From the NCBI RefSeq assembly GCF_013265555.1, contig NZ_CP041345.1:372001-436000 (forward strand): a stretch of DNA of 64,000 nucleotides. The letters are read 5' to 3'. A model generated the notes under the pieces. That model searched no databases. It was given only the letters and a program-made list of their open reading frames with translations, and was not told the DNA's origin. Shown here one piece after another: positions 9,401 to 18,000 of the stretch. Made by a program: the position numbers and the translations under genes. Position 1 is the first letter of the stretch, and every line of letters starts with the position of its first letter. The DNA is from Tenuifilum thalassicum. GTDB lineage: Bacteria; Bacteroidota; Bacteroidia; Bacteroidales; Tenuifilaceae.

Positions 9401-9768
9401 TAATTACATTTTCTGGTGCTAATAGGCCCCTTTATTACTTTACTAGTGGCGATAACATGATTCAAACGATTAAAGGGAATCGTAAGTCGATTGGGAGTAT
9501 GCTACCTGATGTTGACCAGGAATTTACAAACTGGCGCATAACTCTACATCCAGGAGACATGCTATTCATGGCGACAGATGGTATCGTCGATCAGAATAAT
9601 CAATTTAGGAAGAAGTTTACATCCTGTAGGTTACATACAGTTTTATTATCCGCTAGTAATCTGCCTATGAGTGAAATGGCAAGAATCCTACTCAGCGAGT
9701 TCAACAACTTTAAAGGCGATGAACCTCAACGCGACGATATTACTGTGCTAGGTTTAAAGTTGAAATAG
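6442..9768 (+). CDS. two-component-propeller / SpoIIE-family protein phosphatase
   Basis: The 1108-residue protein is built in order from a signal peptide (about 1-21), a periplasmic ligand-binding double propeller (about 25-690, repeats such as DKRGMVYIANNVGVIEYDG and DNVGNIWMALNNGISFS), a Y_Y_Y domain (about 695-770), one membrane segment (WYAFIFYILLLGVLVLIIV), a coiled coil, and a cytoplasmic PP2C/SpoIIE phosphatase (about 870-1108, with SGDFYW, VVDCTGHGVPGAFMS and DDITVLGLKLK). The phosphatase takes the place of the kinase found in hybrid two-component propeller proteins. It likely dephosphorylates an anti-sigma antagonist or SiaC-like protein, opposing the nearby SiaB-like kinase. No ATG is available in frame; the start is GTG at 6442. 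Confidence 0.88.
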   Translation: MKCFIKFLVLFLSLPVFVFSSNDIGQIPIVNFHHSQYNGHSQSWAIAQDKRGMVYIANNVGVIEYDGTEWRHISINNALARCLGLDSSGTVWVGGQDEFGYLAADSCGLLRYVSLTSYLPEEHSKPGLIRQIYPTKNSIYFSSFDALYRLNKDNSISFWEPKTKFHRSYFIDNILFINQRDYGLTYLKNDSLVKVPGTEILGTQLVYTILPFNSEYYLVGTQRNGFYLLKKQALYLKNVPNDFQSLIPFKTSNDDFFRHNRVYNGVALDKNHWAIGTYSGGVAIINNLGKIVRKISKQNGLQDNTVWFLYKDNVGNIWMALNNGISFSPYISQLTSWTHNEGISGVVQSVVKFRNKVYYTSNTGVYVRKDSGFIPIKGINDLSWGLFIYQGNDRKEYLIVGTSSGIYQINDSTANLIAKSNVAAYSFEASHFFPNIIYVSMYDGIGVIKEDNGEFNFLGYLLKTDYEVYKLTEDLNGDIWFTLRYQGMGFLDVVNPYQLVAEGYRQYKLPYNPKCDDISVNFISEKILVSSEKGLSSYNKETDSFEPDSLLGTQFTNGTTGLRIFNQDRRGDIWFESYVFSANRKLERATLVAKNKYRRTPAQFSLMPETIFFDVYTDSIGVTWIASTEGVFRFDPNSEFKSIFPRVFIRKVTIKNRKLVYGGCNPAKGDSLEFQRDVASLQTTFSIPYTSNDLTFTYTSPYFLPNHKMLYSYKLEGYDDDWSEWSYSQVKEYTNLSPGEYRFMVKSRTMNDIESPIEFFDFQIESPFYLKWYAFIFYILLLGVLVLIIVRVNTRILRVSNVKLQRLVDERTKELKESERALTEKTILLQQQKEEILSQRDELEARNHHINDSIQYAKTIQQAILPDLNNVFANEFDHFLIYLPKEVVSGDFYWTVPVGPKSRPNDKLFIAVVDCTGHGVPGAFMSLIGSRLLSEIVLERKNHNPAAVLTELNTEINRALRQDVSESFDGMDVALCLIERKTDNAFVITFSGANRPLYYFTSGDNMIQTIKGNRKSIGSMLPDVDQEFTNWRITLHPGDMLFMATDGIVDQNNQFRKKFTSCRLHTVLLSASNLPMSEMARILLSEFNNFKGDEPQRDDITVLGLKLK

Positions 9769-9778
9769 TATTTGCTTA

Positions 9779-10705
9779 TTACTTGCTGTTACTTTCGCCC
9801 ATTCCAATTACCTGATAATCGGTAACGGAAAGGGTTTTTGCTTCATTTTGATTAAACTCCTTTACCCAGAAATCGGCTCTAGCATCTGAATCGGCATCTT
9901 TAAAATGCATTTCAAGTATTGTACCAAGGGTGTAAGCGAGCCCTCCACTTGCCATTAGCTGCATCCCATTCATTTGCCCAAAAGCATCTTTATAGTTGTA
10001 TTTTATGTCATTGGTTGCCCATATCTCTGAAATACCTTCTGGGGTTTGGTAAACGTATTCTTTACAAGTGTATCCAAGTATGTTTTTGGTTTTGCCTGTT
10101 GGCTTATAGTACATGTTTATGTTATCGATTTCATCGTTATTATATGATTCTTCATTTATTTGCTCTGCCTCTATTTCTGTTGAATCGGGTTGTATTTCTA
10201 TGGCAAAACCTGATTTTTCGACATCTTTATCGTTTAACACGAGCATAACATTGTTTTTATAGTCGAATATAAACAGTGCCTTTTCTTGCTGGTTTGTTTC
10301 ATCATTTACGCCTTCAAGCTCCATGGCGAAGTTTTTTGAATTTTTATCAAAGTAGAAGGTATATGCTCCCTTATTAATCTCGGTTGAAGCAGAATCTTTT
10401 GACTCAAAATAGGTTTTCATGTTCGATGTGAAGTTGTAAACGGGATCAAATTTTACATTTTTAAATCCCATTAATCCCATCATCTTTTGCTGCATGATGC
10501 TATTTGTAGGGGATTTGCGTGGTTTTTTGTTGCTATTTTGATCTGTTTGTTCTTGTTCGTTTTGGGTTTGCTCTGATTCATTATTTTTTAAGCCCTTTAC
10601 AACTGCTTTTTTGGCTTTTTCTTTCAGGAAATTGCCAATTTGTGCTTTTGTGTTTAACGAAAATAGTAGACAAGTTATCAATGTTAGGGCTGATATTCTT
10701 TTCAT
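9779..10705 (-). CDS. secreted DUF4412-domain protein
   Basis: The 308-residue protein has a signal peptide (KRISALTLITCLLFSLNTKAQ) and a short lysine-rich segment followed by a glutamine/asparagine-rich low-complexity linker at about 40-70. The rest is a DUF4412 domain; the segment TKNILGYTCKEYVYQTPEGISEIW is typical of that family, which is abundant in Bacteroidota. The fold is probably periplasmic or surface-exposed and its function is unknown. It is convergent with the SpoIIE phosphatase gene, leaving ten bases between the stops and no clear terminator. Confidence 0.78.
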   Translation of the reverse strand: MKRISALTLITCLLFSLNTKAQIGNFLKEKAKKAVVKGLKNNESEQTQNEQEQTDQNSNKKPRKSPTNSIMQQKMMGLMGFKNVKFDPVYNFTSNMKTYFESKDSASTEINKGAYTFYFDKNSKNFAMELEGVNDETNQQEKALFIFDYKNNVMLVLNDKDVEKSGFAIEIQPDSTEIEAEQINEESYNNDEIDNINMYYKPTGKTKNILGYTCKEYVYQTPEGISEIWATNDIKYNYKDAFGQMNGMQLMASGGLAYTLGTILEMHFKDADSDARADFWVKEFNQNEAKTLSVTDYQVIGMGESNSK

Positions 10706-10923
10706 CGCATTTAGTTTTTGATTTTATGCAAGTTAATAAATAATGTTTCGTGAGTCAATTCAATTGCATGCTTTAGAGAAATTTAGAATTTAATGTAGTT
10801 AAAATATTTAAGAATCATTTGAGAAAATTTTTAAGTAGAATTAAGTCAAGAAGATAGGCGTAGAGTCTGATTAGTTCTTTAATGATTATTTATCTAGAAT
10901 TTCACTTGAATAGTAGCAAAAAT

Positions 10924-11973
10924 TTACTCTCCATTACCTAGTAAGTCGATATACACAGGGAGGTGGTCGCTAAAGCCGCCATGATATTTGAATCCAATAA
11001 AGGTTCTGAATGGGCGATAGCCAGTATAACGTTTGTCGGGTTCCAGAAGGAGCTTATTGTCAAAAACCGATGCATTTGATGGATTTGTGTTTAAGTGATG
11101 CCCTTTTTCAAGAAGACTGTTTGATACAATAATTTGGTCAATCATTCCCCAAGTACCTTGGTACTTGTAGCTTCCAAATCCTCTACTTTTTAGCATAGCT
11201 GAGAGATTTATCAAGCCAGATTGGCATTCAGTGGTTAGATGTTCACATGCGCCAAGTGTTTCAACTATTGGTTTGCTTTCGGGTTCATCGTTAAAGTCAC
11301 CTATAATAAGAATACGCGCGGTTGGGTAAAAAATTTTAATCGAGTCTACTTTATCCCTTAACGTAATAGCTGCGGCAATTCTACCACTTTCCGATTTAAG
11401 TTCCCCGCCGTATTTAGAAGGCCAATGATTTACGAAAACATGAAGCGTGTCGTTGCCCATCAAACATCGGGCATAAACGATTTCGCGAGTTGAGCGAGAA
11501 GAGTCATCGGGGAATATTACCCGTATAAACTCTCGCTCTTGAACTTTAACTTTATTTGGTCGATAAATTAGGGCAACGTCAATGCCACGTTTATCTGGCG
11601 ATTCACGGTGAATAATCCTGTATCCAAATTTGCTTAATGGCGTTTCGTTTACTAGTTTATGCAGCACAAAACCATTCTCAATTTCGCATAGACCTACCAT
11701 TACAGGTGGCTCATAACCACCAACAGCCATTATCACCTTATAAATGTTATTAATTTTACGCTCCATTTTATCCCAGGTCCAGTGGCGTACTCCTGTTGGA
11801 GTAAACTCATTATCGAGCTTTAAGGAATCGTCAAATGGGTCAAATAGGTTCTCAACGTTGTAAAACATTATTCTATATCGAGGCTCAGTGTTACTTTGAC
11901 CATACACCGAGAAAACAGTAATAGATAGGAAAAGGAAAACTAAATATTTGAATAATGGTGGTACTCTCATCAT
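10924..11973 (-). CDS. secreted endonuclease/exonuclease/phosphatase-family protein
   Basis: The 349-residue protein has an N-terminal signal peptide (to about residue 26) and a complete EEP fold. Visible active-site motifs are FYNVENLFD, GLCEIENGFV, GIDVALIYR, FVNHWPS, IGDFNDEP and SDHLPVY, which together supply the metal-binding and catalytic Asp, Asn, Glu and His residues. Members of this Bacteroidota group act as extracellular or periplasmic nucleases or phosphodiesterases. It lies 12 bases downstream of the beta-helix lipoprotein gene, so the two are probably one transcript. The substrate is unproven. Confidence 0.88.
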   Translation of the reverse strand: MMRVPPLFKYLVFLFLSITVFSVYGQSNTEPRYRIMFYNVENLFDPFDDSLKLDNEFTPTGVRHWTWDKMERKINNIYKVIMAVGGYEPPVMVGLCEIENGFVLHKLVNETPLSKFGYRIIHRESPDKRGIDVALIYRPNKVKVQEREFIRVIFPDDSSRSTREIVYARCLMGNDTLHVFVNHWPSKYGGELKSESGRIAAAITLRDKVDSIKIFYPTARILIIGDFNDEPESKPIVETLGACEHLTTECQSGLINLSAMLKSRGFGSYKYQGTWGMIDQIIVSNSLLEKGHHLNTNPSNASVFDNKLLLEPDKRYTGYRPFRTFIGFKYHGGFSDHLPVYIDLLGNGE

Positions 11974-11985
11974 ACTTACTGGATT

Positions 11986-13428
11986 TTATTCAATCCTTTC
12001 AAAGGCTCCTATATCAGGCTTTCCATCGTTAAGCCTATTTTCTCCATTTAAATCAATTGGGAATCTATTTGCGATATCAATATTTCCAATGTCCTTGGCA
12101 GGGCTTAAGGTATCAAGTTCAAAACACCAATCTTCGATATTTTTAAACTTTGGATTATCTCTTGTTGTTCGGGTAAAGTGCAAGGGGTTGTCGAGATTGA
12201 AATCCGTAGGGACTTTTAAAATACAATCGGTAAACGAGTAGTTGAACTCTGCGCTTACAGGTTGCCCATTATACATGTAGTCCAGACCAATTTCGTTTGA
12301 AATGCTGCCGTAAATGATTGAGTTAAAGAATGATGCCTCAGTTAGGTCTCGAGGGATAACCTGTGTGGGACTTTCTTCTGATTGCTGGTAGGTGTAGTAG
12401 TTATTAAGAAGGAGTGCTGGTCCTTTCCTGAAGATATAGTCGCCCCAATAGTTAGCAATGGTTGAATGGTAAAACCTATACTCGCCCCCCAGTGTTAGTG
12501 CTACACAGCTGTAGGCCGAGTTGTAAAAAAGGCAGTTATCAGCTTCAACTTTCGCTCCACGACCTAAGAATGCAACATAACTGGCGTTCCCAATTTTTGA
12601 ATGCGATAGTGTTAGTGTGGGAGTTCCTGGTGTAACACATGTATCAACAATAAGTCCAATAACAGCATTTTTAATATCGGCCCATTCAATTACATTTTCT
12701 TTTGAACCAGCAGCCAGCCAAACACCAGACCATTGCCCACCTTTATCGGCATAAAAATCCTCAAGCCTGTCGCCTTGCATGGTTACCTGGTTATCGAAAG
12801 TCCCCAAAACTTTTAATGTGCCAGATACTACAAGTTGAGCATTGTTGTGAAAGGAGAGCCTAGTACCAGCCGGAATGGTAAGAGTAACATTGGGCTTTAC
12901 GTATAGATAGTTATAAATAAGGTGAGGCTTGTTGGGCTGTAATACAGAGTCTGTTGTAACAGTGGTAGAGTTGTATAGGTAAACATCTTGTCCCCAGGCC
13001 ACAAGTTTAACATCTTGTATGTTTGAGTTAGTTGTAAATATTATGGAATCGGGAATTAGCAAGGGTGCATCGGTTTGGTTTGGGTCGATAGTAACCTCAA
13101 CAAAAACAAATAGGCTGTCGTTGGAGCGGAGAGGAATGTCATTTACAACGGGCCCAGGTCTTCCGTCAACATTTATTCTGTATGGAGAGCTCTCACCACC
13201 TGCTAGCTTAATCTCCGAAATTTTAATGTCTCGTTTACTTTTATTGTAAACTTTTAGGTATCGAGTTGAAGAACCAATTGTTGTAAATACAGTATCGAAA
13301 AGAATGGTATCGCTACTAAATGAGAGCTTTATTGAGGGGTCGGATGTAAACCGTTCCTGTTCACACGAAAAAAGAAGAAGAACCGAAAGTGTTGCAAAGA
13401 AAGCGCCATTTAGTAACTGTTTAAGCAT
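11986..13428 (-). CDS. lipoprotein with right-handed beta-helix
   Basis: The 480-residue protein starts with a lipoprotein signal peptide ending in LLLFSC (Cys22), so it should be anchored in the outer or inner membrane. Residues about 35-130 look like an immunoglobulin-like or choice-of-anchor domain (SIKLSFSSDTILFDTVFTTIGSS). Residues about 150-430 contain parallel beta-helix rungs with short strands (NVTLTIPAGTRLSFHNNAQLVVSGTLKVLG). The C-terminal block DLNGENRLNDGKPDIGAFE is a common closing motif of such surface proteins. It probably binds or modifies a carbohydrate, but no catalytic residues can be named. It forms an operon with the downstream nuclease. Confidence 0.78.
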   Translation of the reverse strand: MLKQLLNGAFFATLSVLLLFSCEQERFTSDPSIKLSFSSDTILFDTVFTTIGSSTRYLKVYNKSKRDIKISEIKLAGGESSPYRINVDGRPGPVVNDIPLRSNDSLFVFVEVTIDPNQTDAPLLIPDSIIFTTNSNIQDVKLVAWGQDVYLYNSTTVTTDSVLQPNKPHLIYNYLYVKPNVTLTIPAGTRLSFHNNAQLVVSGTLKVLGTFDNQVTMQGDRLEDFYADKGGQWSGVWLAAGSKENVIEWADIKNAVIGLIVDTCVTPGTPTLTLSHSKIGNASYVAFLGRGAKVEADNCLFYNSAYSCVALTLGGEYRFYHSTIANYWGDYIFRKGPALLLNNYYTYQQSEESPTQVIPRDLTEASFFNSIIYGSISNEIGLDYMYNGQPVSAEFNYSFTDCILKVPTDFNLDNPLHFTRTTRDNPKFKNIEDWCFELDTLSPAKDIGNIDIANRFPIDLNGENRLNDGKPDIGAFERIE

Positions 13429-13466
13429 TTGTTCTTGTGGTTTGGTGATGATTTATGTTAATTTAT

Positions 13467-13495
13467 TATTTTTGATTATCTTGTATGCAAATATA
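13467..13495. promoter_or_regulatory. facing -7 boxes between lipoprotein and amidohydrolase genes
   Basis: TATTTTTG (13467-13474, plus) points to the amidohydrolase. CAAATATA (13488-13495) is TATATTTG on the minus strand, pointing to the lipoprotein gene. They are 13 bases apart, a looser version of the mirrored arrangement seen elsewhere in the window. Confidence 0.5.
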
Positions 13496-13506
13496 CTTTA
13501 ACTAAA

Positions 13507-15141
13507 ATGAAGGTCAAGCTATTCGTCCCAATTTTAATTTTAACTTCTGTTCTTATGTCATGTAAACAACGGCAAAAAGTCGATTTAATTATTACCAATG
13601 GAAATATTTATACTGTAGATTCTTCTTTCTCAGTTGTTCAAAGTATTGCCGTTTCAGATGGAATAATTTTAGCAACAGGCTCAAACGATGATATTCTATC
13701 AGCCTATAAATCGGAGAAGGTCATTGACCTTGATGGTAAATTTGTTTATCCGGGTTTTATTGATGCTCACTGCCATTTTCTGGGATACGGATTAAATTTA
13801 ACACATGCTTGGTTAGGGAATGCCCAATCGTGGGATGAGGTTGTTGAGCGTTTAAAAAGTCATTATGAGGCGAATCCTACAGAGTGGGTGCAAGGGCGTG
13901 GGTGGAACCAAAATGAGTGGAGCGTTAAAGAGTTTCCTACTAACGATTTACTGAATAAGGTGTTTCCAGATACTCCCGTTTTTATTGTAAGAATCGATGG
14001 GCACGCTGCAATTGCTAACGAAAAGGCTCTTAAAATTGCGGGGATTACCTCTCAAACCGTTGTTGACGGAGGCGAGGTTTTAACCAAAGATGGAAAGCCT
14101 ACGGGTGTGTTGGTTGACAATGCAATGGAGCTAGTTCGAAAACATATTCCAAAACCTGATATGAAGGAAAAGACGCTGGCATTAATAAATGCCCAGAAAA
14201 ATTGCTTTGCAGTTGGGCTAACTGGTGTGCATGATGCAGGGCTTGATGCTGATGAGGTTGAACTAATCGATTCATTGCAAAAAGAGGGTAAGCTAAAAAT
14301 GCGGATTAATGCCATGCTAAATCCTACTATCGAGAACTATGAAAAGTTCATAAGTAAAGGAGTATGTAAAACCGATTTCTTAACCATTCGCTCAGTGAAA
14401 ATCTATGCCGATGGTGCATTGGGTTCTCGAGGTGCGCTATTGTTAGAACCATATAGCGATGATTCAGGCAACAAGGGTATTCAGGTGGTTGAAACTGAGA
14501 AACTCGACTCGGTTTGTGCAATGGCTTATAAACATGGCTATCAGGTTTGTACGCATTGTATTGGCGATGCAGCAGTTAGGCTCATGCTCGATATTTATAG
14601 TAAATATCTACCTAAAGGTAACGATTTGCGCTGGAGAATAGAGCATTCGCAGATTGTTAATCCTGAGGACCTGCCTCGATATGGCGAGTATTGTGTTGTT
14701 CCTTCTATTCAGACAACACATGCTACATCCGATATGTTTTGGGCTGTTAATAGGCTCGGTAGCAGGATTAAATATGCCTACGCATATCACGATTTGCTGG
14801 AACAGAATGGGTGGCTCCCCAATGGAAGCGATTTCCCCATTGAGGATATAAATCCGCTTTATGGTTTTTATGCTGGGGTAGCCCGTAAAAATCTTAAAGG
14901 TGAGCCTACGGAGGGTTTTCAGATGGAGAATGCATTATCCAGAGAGGAGGCTCTAAGAGCAATGACATTTTGGGCAGCCAAATCGTGTTTTGAGGAGAAT
15001 AAAAAGGGCAGCATTGAACCAGGAAAGTTTGCCGATTTTGTAATACTTGATGTTGACCTACTAAATTGTGCTATCAACGAGGTTGTAAACGCAAAAGTGG
15101 TAAAAACAATTATTAACGGTGAAGTAGTATACGAAAACTAG
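13507..15141 (+). CDS. YtcJ-type amidohydrolase lipoprotein
   Basis: The 544-residue metal-dependent hydrolase is preceded by a lipoprotein signal (LTSVLMSC, Cys19). The small beta-sandwich domain starts VDLIITNGNIYTVDSSF. The catalytic barrel carries the metal motif DAHCHF, then SVKIYADGALGSRGALLL, VCTHCIGDAAVRL, IEHSQIVNPEDL and the terminal NGSDFPIEDINPL. This is the YtcJ/amidohydrolase-3 family, which removes N-acyl or formyl-like groups. The true substrate is unknown. The family is often cytosolic, so the lipobox suggesting an envelope location is notable but common in Bacteroidota. The GNAT gene follows after four bases. Confidence 0.9.
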   Translation: MKVKLFVPILILTSVLMSCKQRQKVDLIITNGNIYTVDSSFSVVQSIAVSDGIILATGSNDDILSAYKSEKVIDLDGKFVYPGFIDAHCHFLGYGLNLTHAWLGNAQSWDEVVERLKSHYEANPTEWVQGRGWNQNEWSVKEFPTNDLLNKVFPDTPVFIVRIDGHAAIANEKALKIAGITSQTVVDGGEVLTKDGKPTGVLVDNAMELVRKHIPKPDMKEKTLALINAQKNCFAVGLTGVHDAGLDADEVELIDSLQKEGKLKMRINAMLNPTIENYEKFISKGVCKTDFLTIRSVKIYADGALGSRGALLLEPYSDDSGNKGIQVVETEKLDSVCAMAYKHGYQVCTHCIGDAAVRLMLDIYSKYLPKGNDLRWRIEHSQIVNPEDLPRYGEYCVVPSIQTTHATSDMFWAVNRLGSRIKYAYAYHDLLEQNGWLPNGSDFPIEDINPLYGFYAGVARKNLKGEPTEGFQMENALSREEALRAMTFWAAKSCFEENKKGSIEPGKFADFVILDVDLLNCAINEVVNAKVVKTIINGEVVYEN

Positions 15142-15145
15142 TGCC

Positions 15146-15622
15146 ATGGATGTAGAAATAGTAAAAGCCGATAAGCGCAATCTGCTTGAAGTTCTTTACA
15201 TTATTAGAGAATGTTCAAGGCAACTACTTGAAAAGGGGGTAAAGTACTGGAATAACAGTTTAGCAGATTATGTTGAAATAGAGGAGGATATTGCCTCGGG
15301 AAGCATTTTTGTTGTAAAAATAAATCATGTAGTTGTAGGAACCATTACACTAAAAGTAGTAGATGAAGGTCAAGCGGTTCTTATTGATAGGCTTGCAATA
15401 TATCCTGCATATCAAAAAAAAGGATTGGCTCAGAAGCTTATAGAGTTTTCCGTAAATTATGCCAAAGAAATAAATGCGAATAAAATTTTTGGTTACATAC
15501 CTGTTGATGATAAGAACTTAACTCAGCTCTTGGAACAAAATAATTTTAAAAGAAAAGGAGATGAGTTTACACCTCCCAAAGGTTTTGTGCTTATATCGTA
15601 CGAATATTTATTTAATGGTTAA
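15146..15622 (+). CDS. GNAT-family N-acetyltransferase
   Basis: A 158-residue GNAT protein. The central strand and acetyl-CoA-binding loop read LIDRLAIYPAYQKKGLAQKLIEFS, which contains the family Q/R-x-x-G-x-A pattern. It likely acetylates a small-molecule amine or a protein N-terminus; the substrate is not evident. It starts four bases after the amidohydrolase stop and shares that transcript. The 3' end overlaps the convergent histidine kinase gene by four bases. Confidence 0.88.
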   Translation: MDVEIVKADKRNLLEVLYIIRECSRQLLEKGVKYWNNSLADYVEIEEDIASGSIFVVKINHVVVGTITLKVVDEGQAVLIDRLAIYPAYQKKGLAQKLIEFSVNYAKEINANKIFGYIPVDDKNLTQLLEQNNFKRKGDEFTPPKGFVLISYEYLFNG

Positions 15623-17952
15623 GGTTTTTCTTCTAAAAGTACATTTGAAATAATCTGATATAAGCTATCTGCTTCTATTGGCTTAGTAATAAAACCAGTA
15701 CATCCCATTGCTTTGGCAAGAGCACGTTCATTGCTGAAGGAGTGGGCTGTTTGAATTATAATAGGGACGCTATAATTTATTGACCTTATTTTCTTAAGGG
15801 CATCATAACCATTCATTACAGGCATTTTGATATCCAATAAAATTAAATCGATGTTTGGTTGGGAATGAAAAATTTCAACAGCCTCTAAGCCGTTATGGGC
15901 TTCCAGAATTTGTATATCAAAGTCTTTAAATAATGTTTTTATGAAAAACATGCTATTGGGTTCATCCTCTGCTATCAGAATGGTTTTCCCTTGTAGGTCT
16001 TTTTTAAGCTGATTAAGGTTAATTAGTTGTTTACTTATGTTGGTTTTCCACGATTCCTGGTTTAATGGCATGACAAAGTAGAACTTTGAGCCTGAGCCAA
16101 CTTCTGATTCAAGCCAGATTCTACCACCTAAAAGTTCGGCAAGCGATTTGCAAATGGATAGTCCCAGTCCTGTTCCCCCGTATAGTTTTGTGGTATTTGT
16201 TTCGGCTTGACGGAACCGTTGAAATATAATTTCTTGTTTATCCTTAGGAATGCCAATTCCTGTATCCTTAACAAAAAAGACAATTTCTGTTTTATCCTGG
16301 TTTACCTCGTAGCCAAACTCAACGCTTCCTTTTTCGGTAAACTTAAAGGCGTTGCTTATAAAGTTCGATAGAATTTGGCGTACTCGCATTCTATCGGAGT
16401 TGATAATAGCTTCAGAATCGGGAAGCGAGGTTGAATAGGTGAAAGAAATTCCTTTTTTGGCAAATTCTGGGTTCGCATTATAGAAGAATGTGTAAATCTC
16501 ATTTAAAAGGGTGTTGATGTTGAAAGGTTCAGGGACGATGGTTAGCTGTCCAATATCGATTTTTGAAACATCAATAATATCATTGATAAGGGTAAGTAGA
16601 TGGTCGGCACTAGTAGCTATTATTCCAAGGAATTTTTCACGGTCTTTAGCAGGAGTATCGGGAAAGTTGCGAAGATATTTAGCAAAACCAATAACTCCAT
16701 TCAACGGTGTTCTAATTTCATGGCTCATGTTTGCTAGAAAAGCCGATTTAAGTCTGTCGCTTTCCTCCGCCTTCTCTAGAGCTTCAACCAGGGCTTTTTC
16801 GTTTTCAATACGTTCAGTAATGTCAGTTGCAATTCCTAGCACACCGATTAGTTTGCCTTCTGGCGAAGTCAATTTTTGCTTGTGAATCCTTAATGTATGT
16901 TTTAATCCATCGGTAAAAGTTACTTCTTCTGTTACTTCTATTGGTTCGTCTGATTCTATTGCTTTCTGGTCGCTTAGTCGGCATTGCTCCAATTCCTCCT
17001 CTGTCATGGAGAAGTCTGAAGTTCCATAGCCTATGTTGTTGCTAAACCATGCATTTATTATGGGATAGTAACCATCAGGGCTCACAATCCAAATGCCAAT
17101 AGGAGCATTATCAACTATAGATTTTAGAAGAAAGCCTTGGTGCTGAATTTCCTGTTCTCTTTCTTTTTTTTCGGTAATATCTTTAATAGCACTTATCAGC
17201 CTAAATAATTTTCCCTGGCTATCAAATTCTGGATAAACGGTGTTGTTAATCCAGTAGGTGTTTCCATTTTTGGCAATAATTCTAACTTCAAAAGATACTT
17301 TTTGCCCTGTTTTCAGTCGCTCAACTGACTCTTGGTAAATATGTACATCATCGGGATGTACTATTTTAGCCCATTTCTCAAAAGTATCTATTTCGACAGG
17401 CGTATAACCGTATTTATCAATTAGATTAGTGCTGAGCCATTCCCTATTAAAGGAACCATCAGGATTAAAGGTAAGAATTGAGGCAGCATCGGTAGTAAGT
17501 GAGGATAGAATTTCAAAGTGTTCCTTTTTTCTACGTAGCTCTTCTTGAGTGCTAAAAAGTTCAGTAATATCTTCTACTATCCCTAAACCACCTTCGATTT
17601 TGCCTGTAGTTGGATTGGTTAATGGGGTGGTTTTAAGAAGTATGAAAAGTTGCGCATCGCTCGTAGTTGCTTTATATGGACCGCGATATAAGCCATTTTT
17701 CCCTTTGAGAGCATCATGAATGGCTGGCAGTACCGATTGGTCTTTTAGCTCATTCATGTTAAGCCCTACCAGCAGCTCTCTTTTTGATTTTAGTATTTCA
17801 ACGAAGATGTCATTACATTCTGTAATGACAGCATCTCCATTATACTGAAAAATTCCTATGGGCGATTTTTCAAATATAAAGCGATACTTAAGCTCACCAT
17901 CATATTCGAAATTATTCTGAAAGTTTTTGTTTCCTAGATTGTTAGAAGCCAT
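15619..17952 (-). CDS. PAS-domain hybrid sensor histidine kinase
   Basis: The 777-residue soluble kinase has three PAS domains (about 25-135, 145-265 and 270-390), a HisKA dimerisation domain with the phospho-His in MSHEIRTPLNGVIGF (about residue 411), a HATPase domain (motifs SNAFKFT, DTGIGIPKDK and GGTGLGLSICKSL) and a C-terminal receiver domain with the phospho-Asp in LILLDIKMP (about 705). It has no membrane segment, so it should sense an intracellular cue or redox state through PAS. No DNA-binding partner is adjacent. The gene lies just downstream of the methionine operon and has its own -7 box, with a hairpin between that box and the ATG. Confidence 0.93.
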   Translation of the reverse strand: MASNNLGNKNFQNNFEYDGELKYRFIFEKSPIGIFQYNGDAVITECNDIFVEILKSKRELLVGLNMNELKDQSVLPAIHDALKGKNGLYRGPYKATTSDAQLFILLKTTPLTNPTTGKIEGGLGIVEDITELFSTQEELRRKKEHFEILSSLTTDAASILTFNPDGSFNREWLSTNLIDKYGYTPVEIDTFEKWAKIVHPDDVHIYQESVERLKTGQKVSFEVRIIAKNGNTYWINNTVYPEFDSQGKLFRLISAIKDITEKKEREQEIQHQGFLLKSIVDNAPIGIWIVSPDGYYPIINAWFSNNIGYGTSDFSMTEEELEQCRLSDQKAIESDEPIEVTEEVTFTDGLKHTLRIHKQKLTSPEGKLIGVLGIATDITERIENEKALVEALEKAEESDRLKSAFLANMSHEIRTPLNGVIGFAKYLRNFPDTPAKDREKFLGIIATSADHLLTLINDIIDVSKIDIGQLTIVPEPFNINTLLNEIYTFFYNANPEFAKKGISFTYSTSLPDSEAIINSDRMRVRQILSNFISNAFKFTEKGSVEFGYEVNQDKTEIVFFVKDTGIGIPKDKQEIIFQRFRQAETNTTKLYGGTGLGLSICKSLAELLGGRIWLESEVGSGSKFYFVMPLNQESWKTNISKQLINLNQLKKDLQGKTILIAEDEPNSMFFIKTLFKDFDIQILEAHNGLEAVEIFHSQPNIDLILLDIKMPVMNGYDALKKIRSINYSVPIIIQTAHSFSNERALAKAMGCTGFITKPIEADSLYQIISNVLLEEKP

Positions 17953-17958
17953 AGAAAA

Positions 17959-17996
17959 AGTTTCGATTTTGCGTAATATACGCTAAAATCGAAACT
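17959..17996 (-). terminator. long hairpin: met-operon terminator that also forms the kinase 5' leader
   Basis: On the minus strand an inverted repeat pairs AGTTTCGATTTT with AAAATCGAAACT and continues inward through GCGTA/TACGC, with one extra base on one side. It is followed by TTTTTC, so it has the form of an intrinsic terminator for metF and the operon. It ends seven bases before the histidine kinase ATG at 17952. Confidence 0.72.
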
Positions 17997-18000
17997 AATG

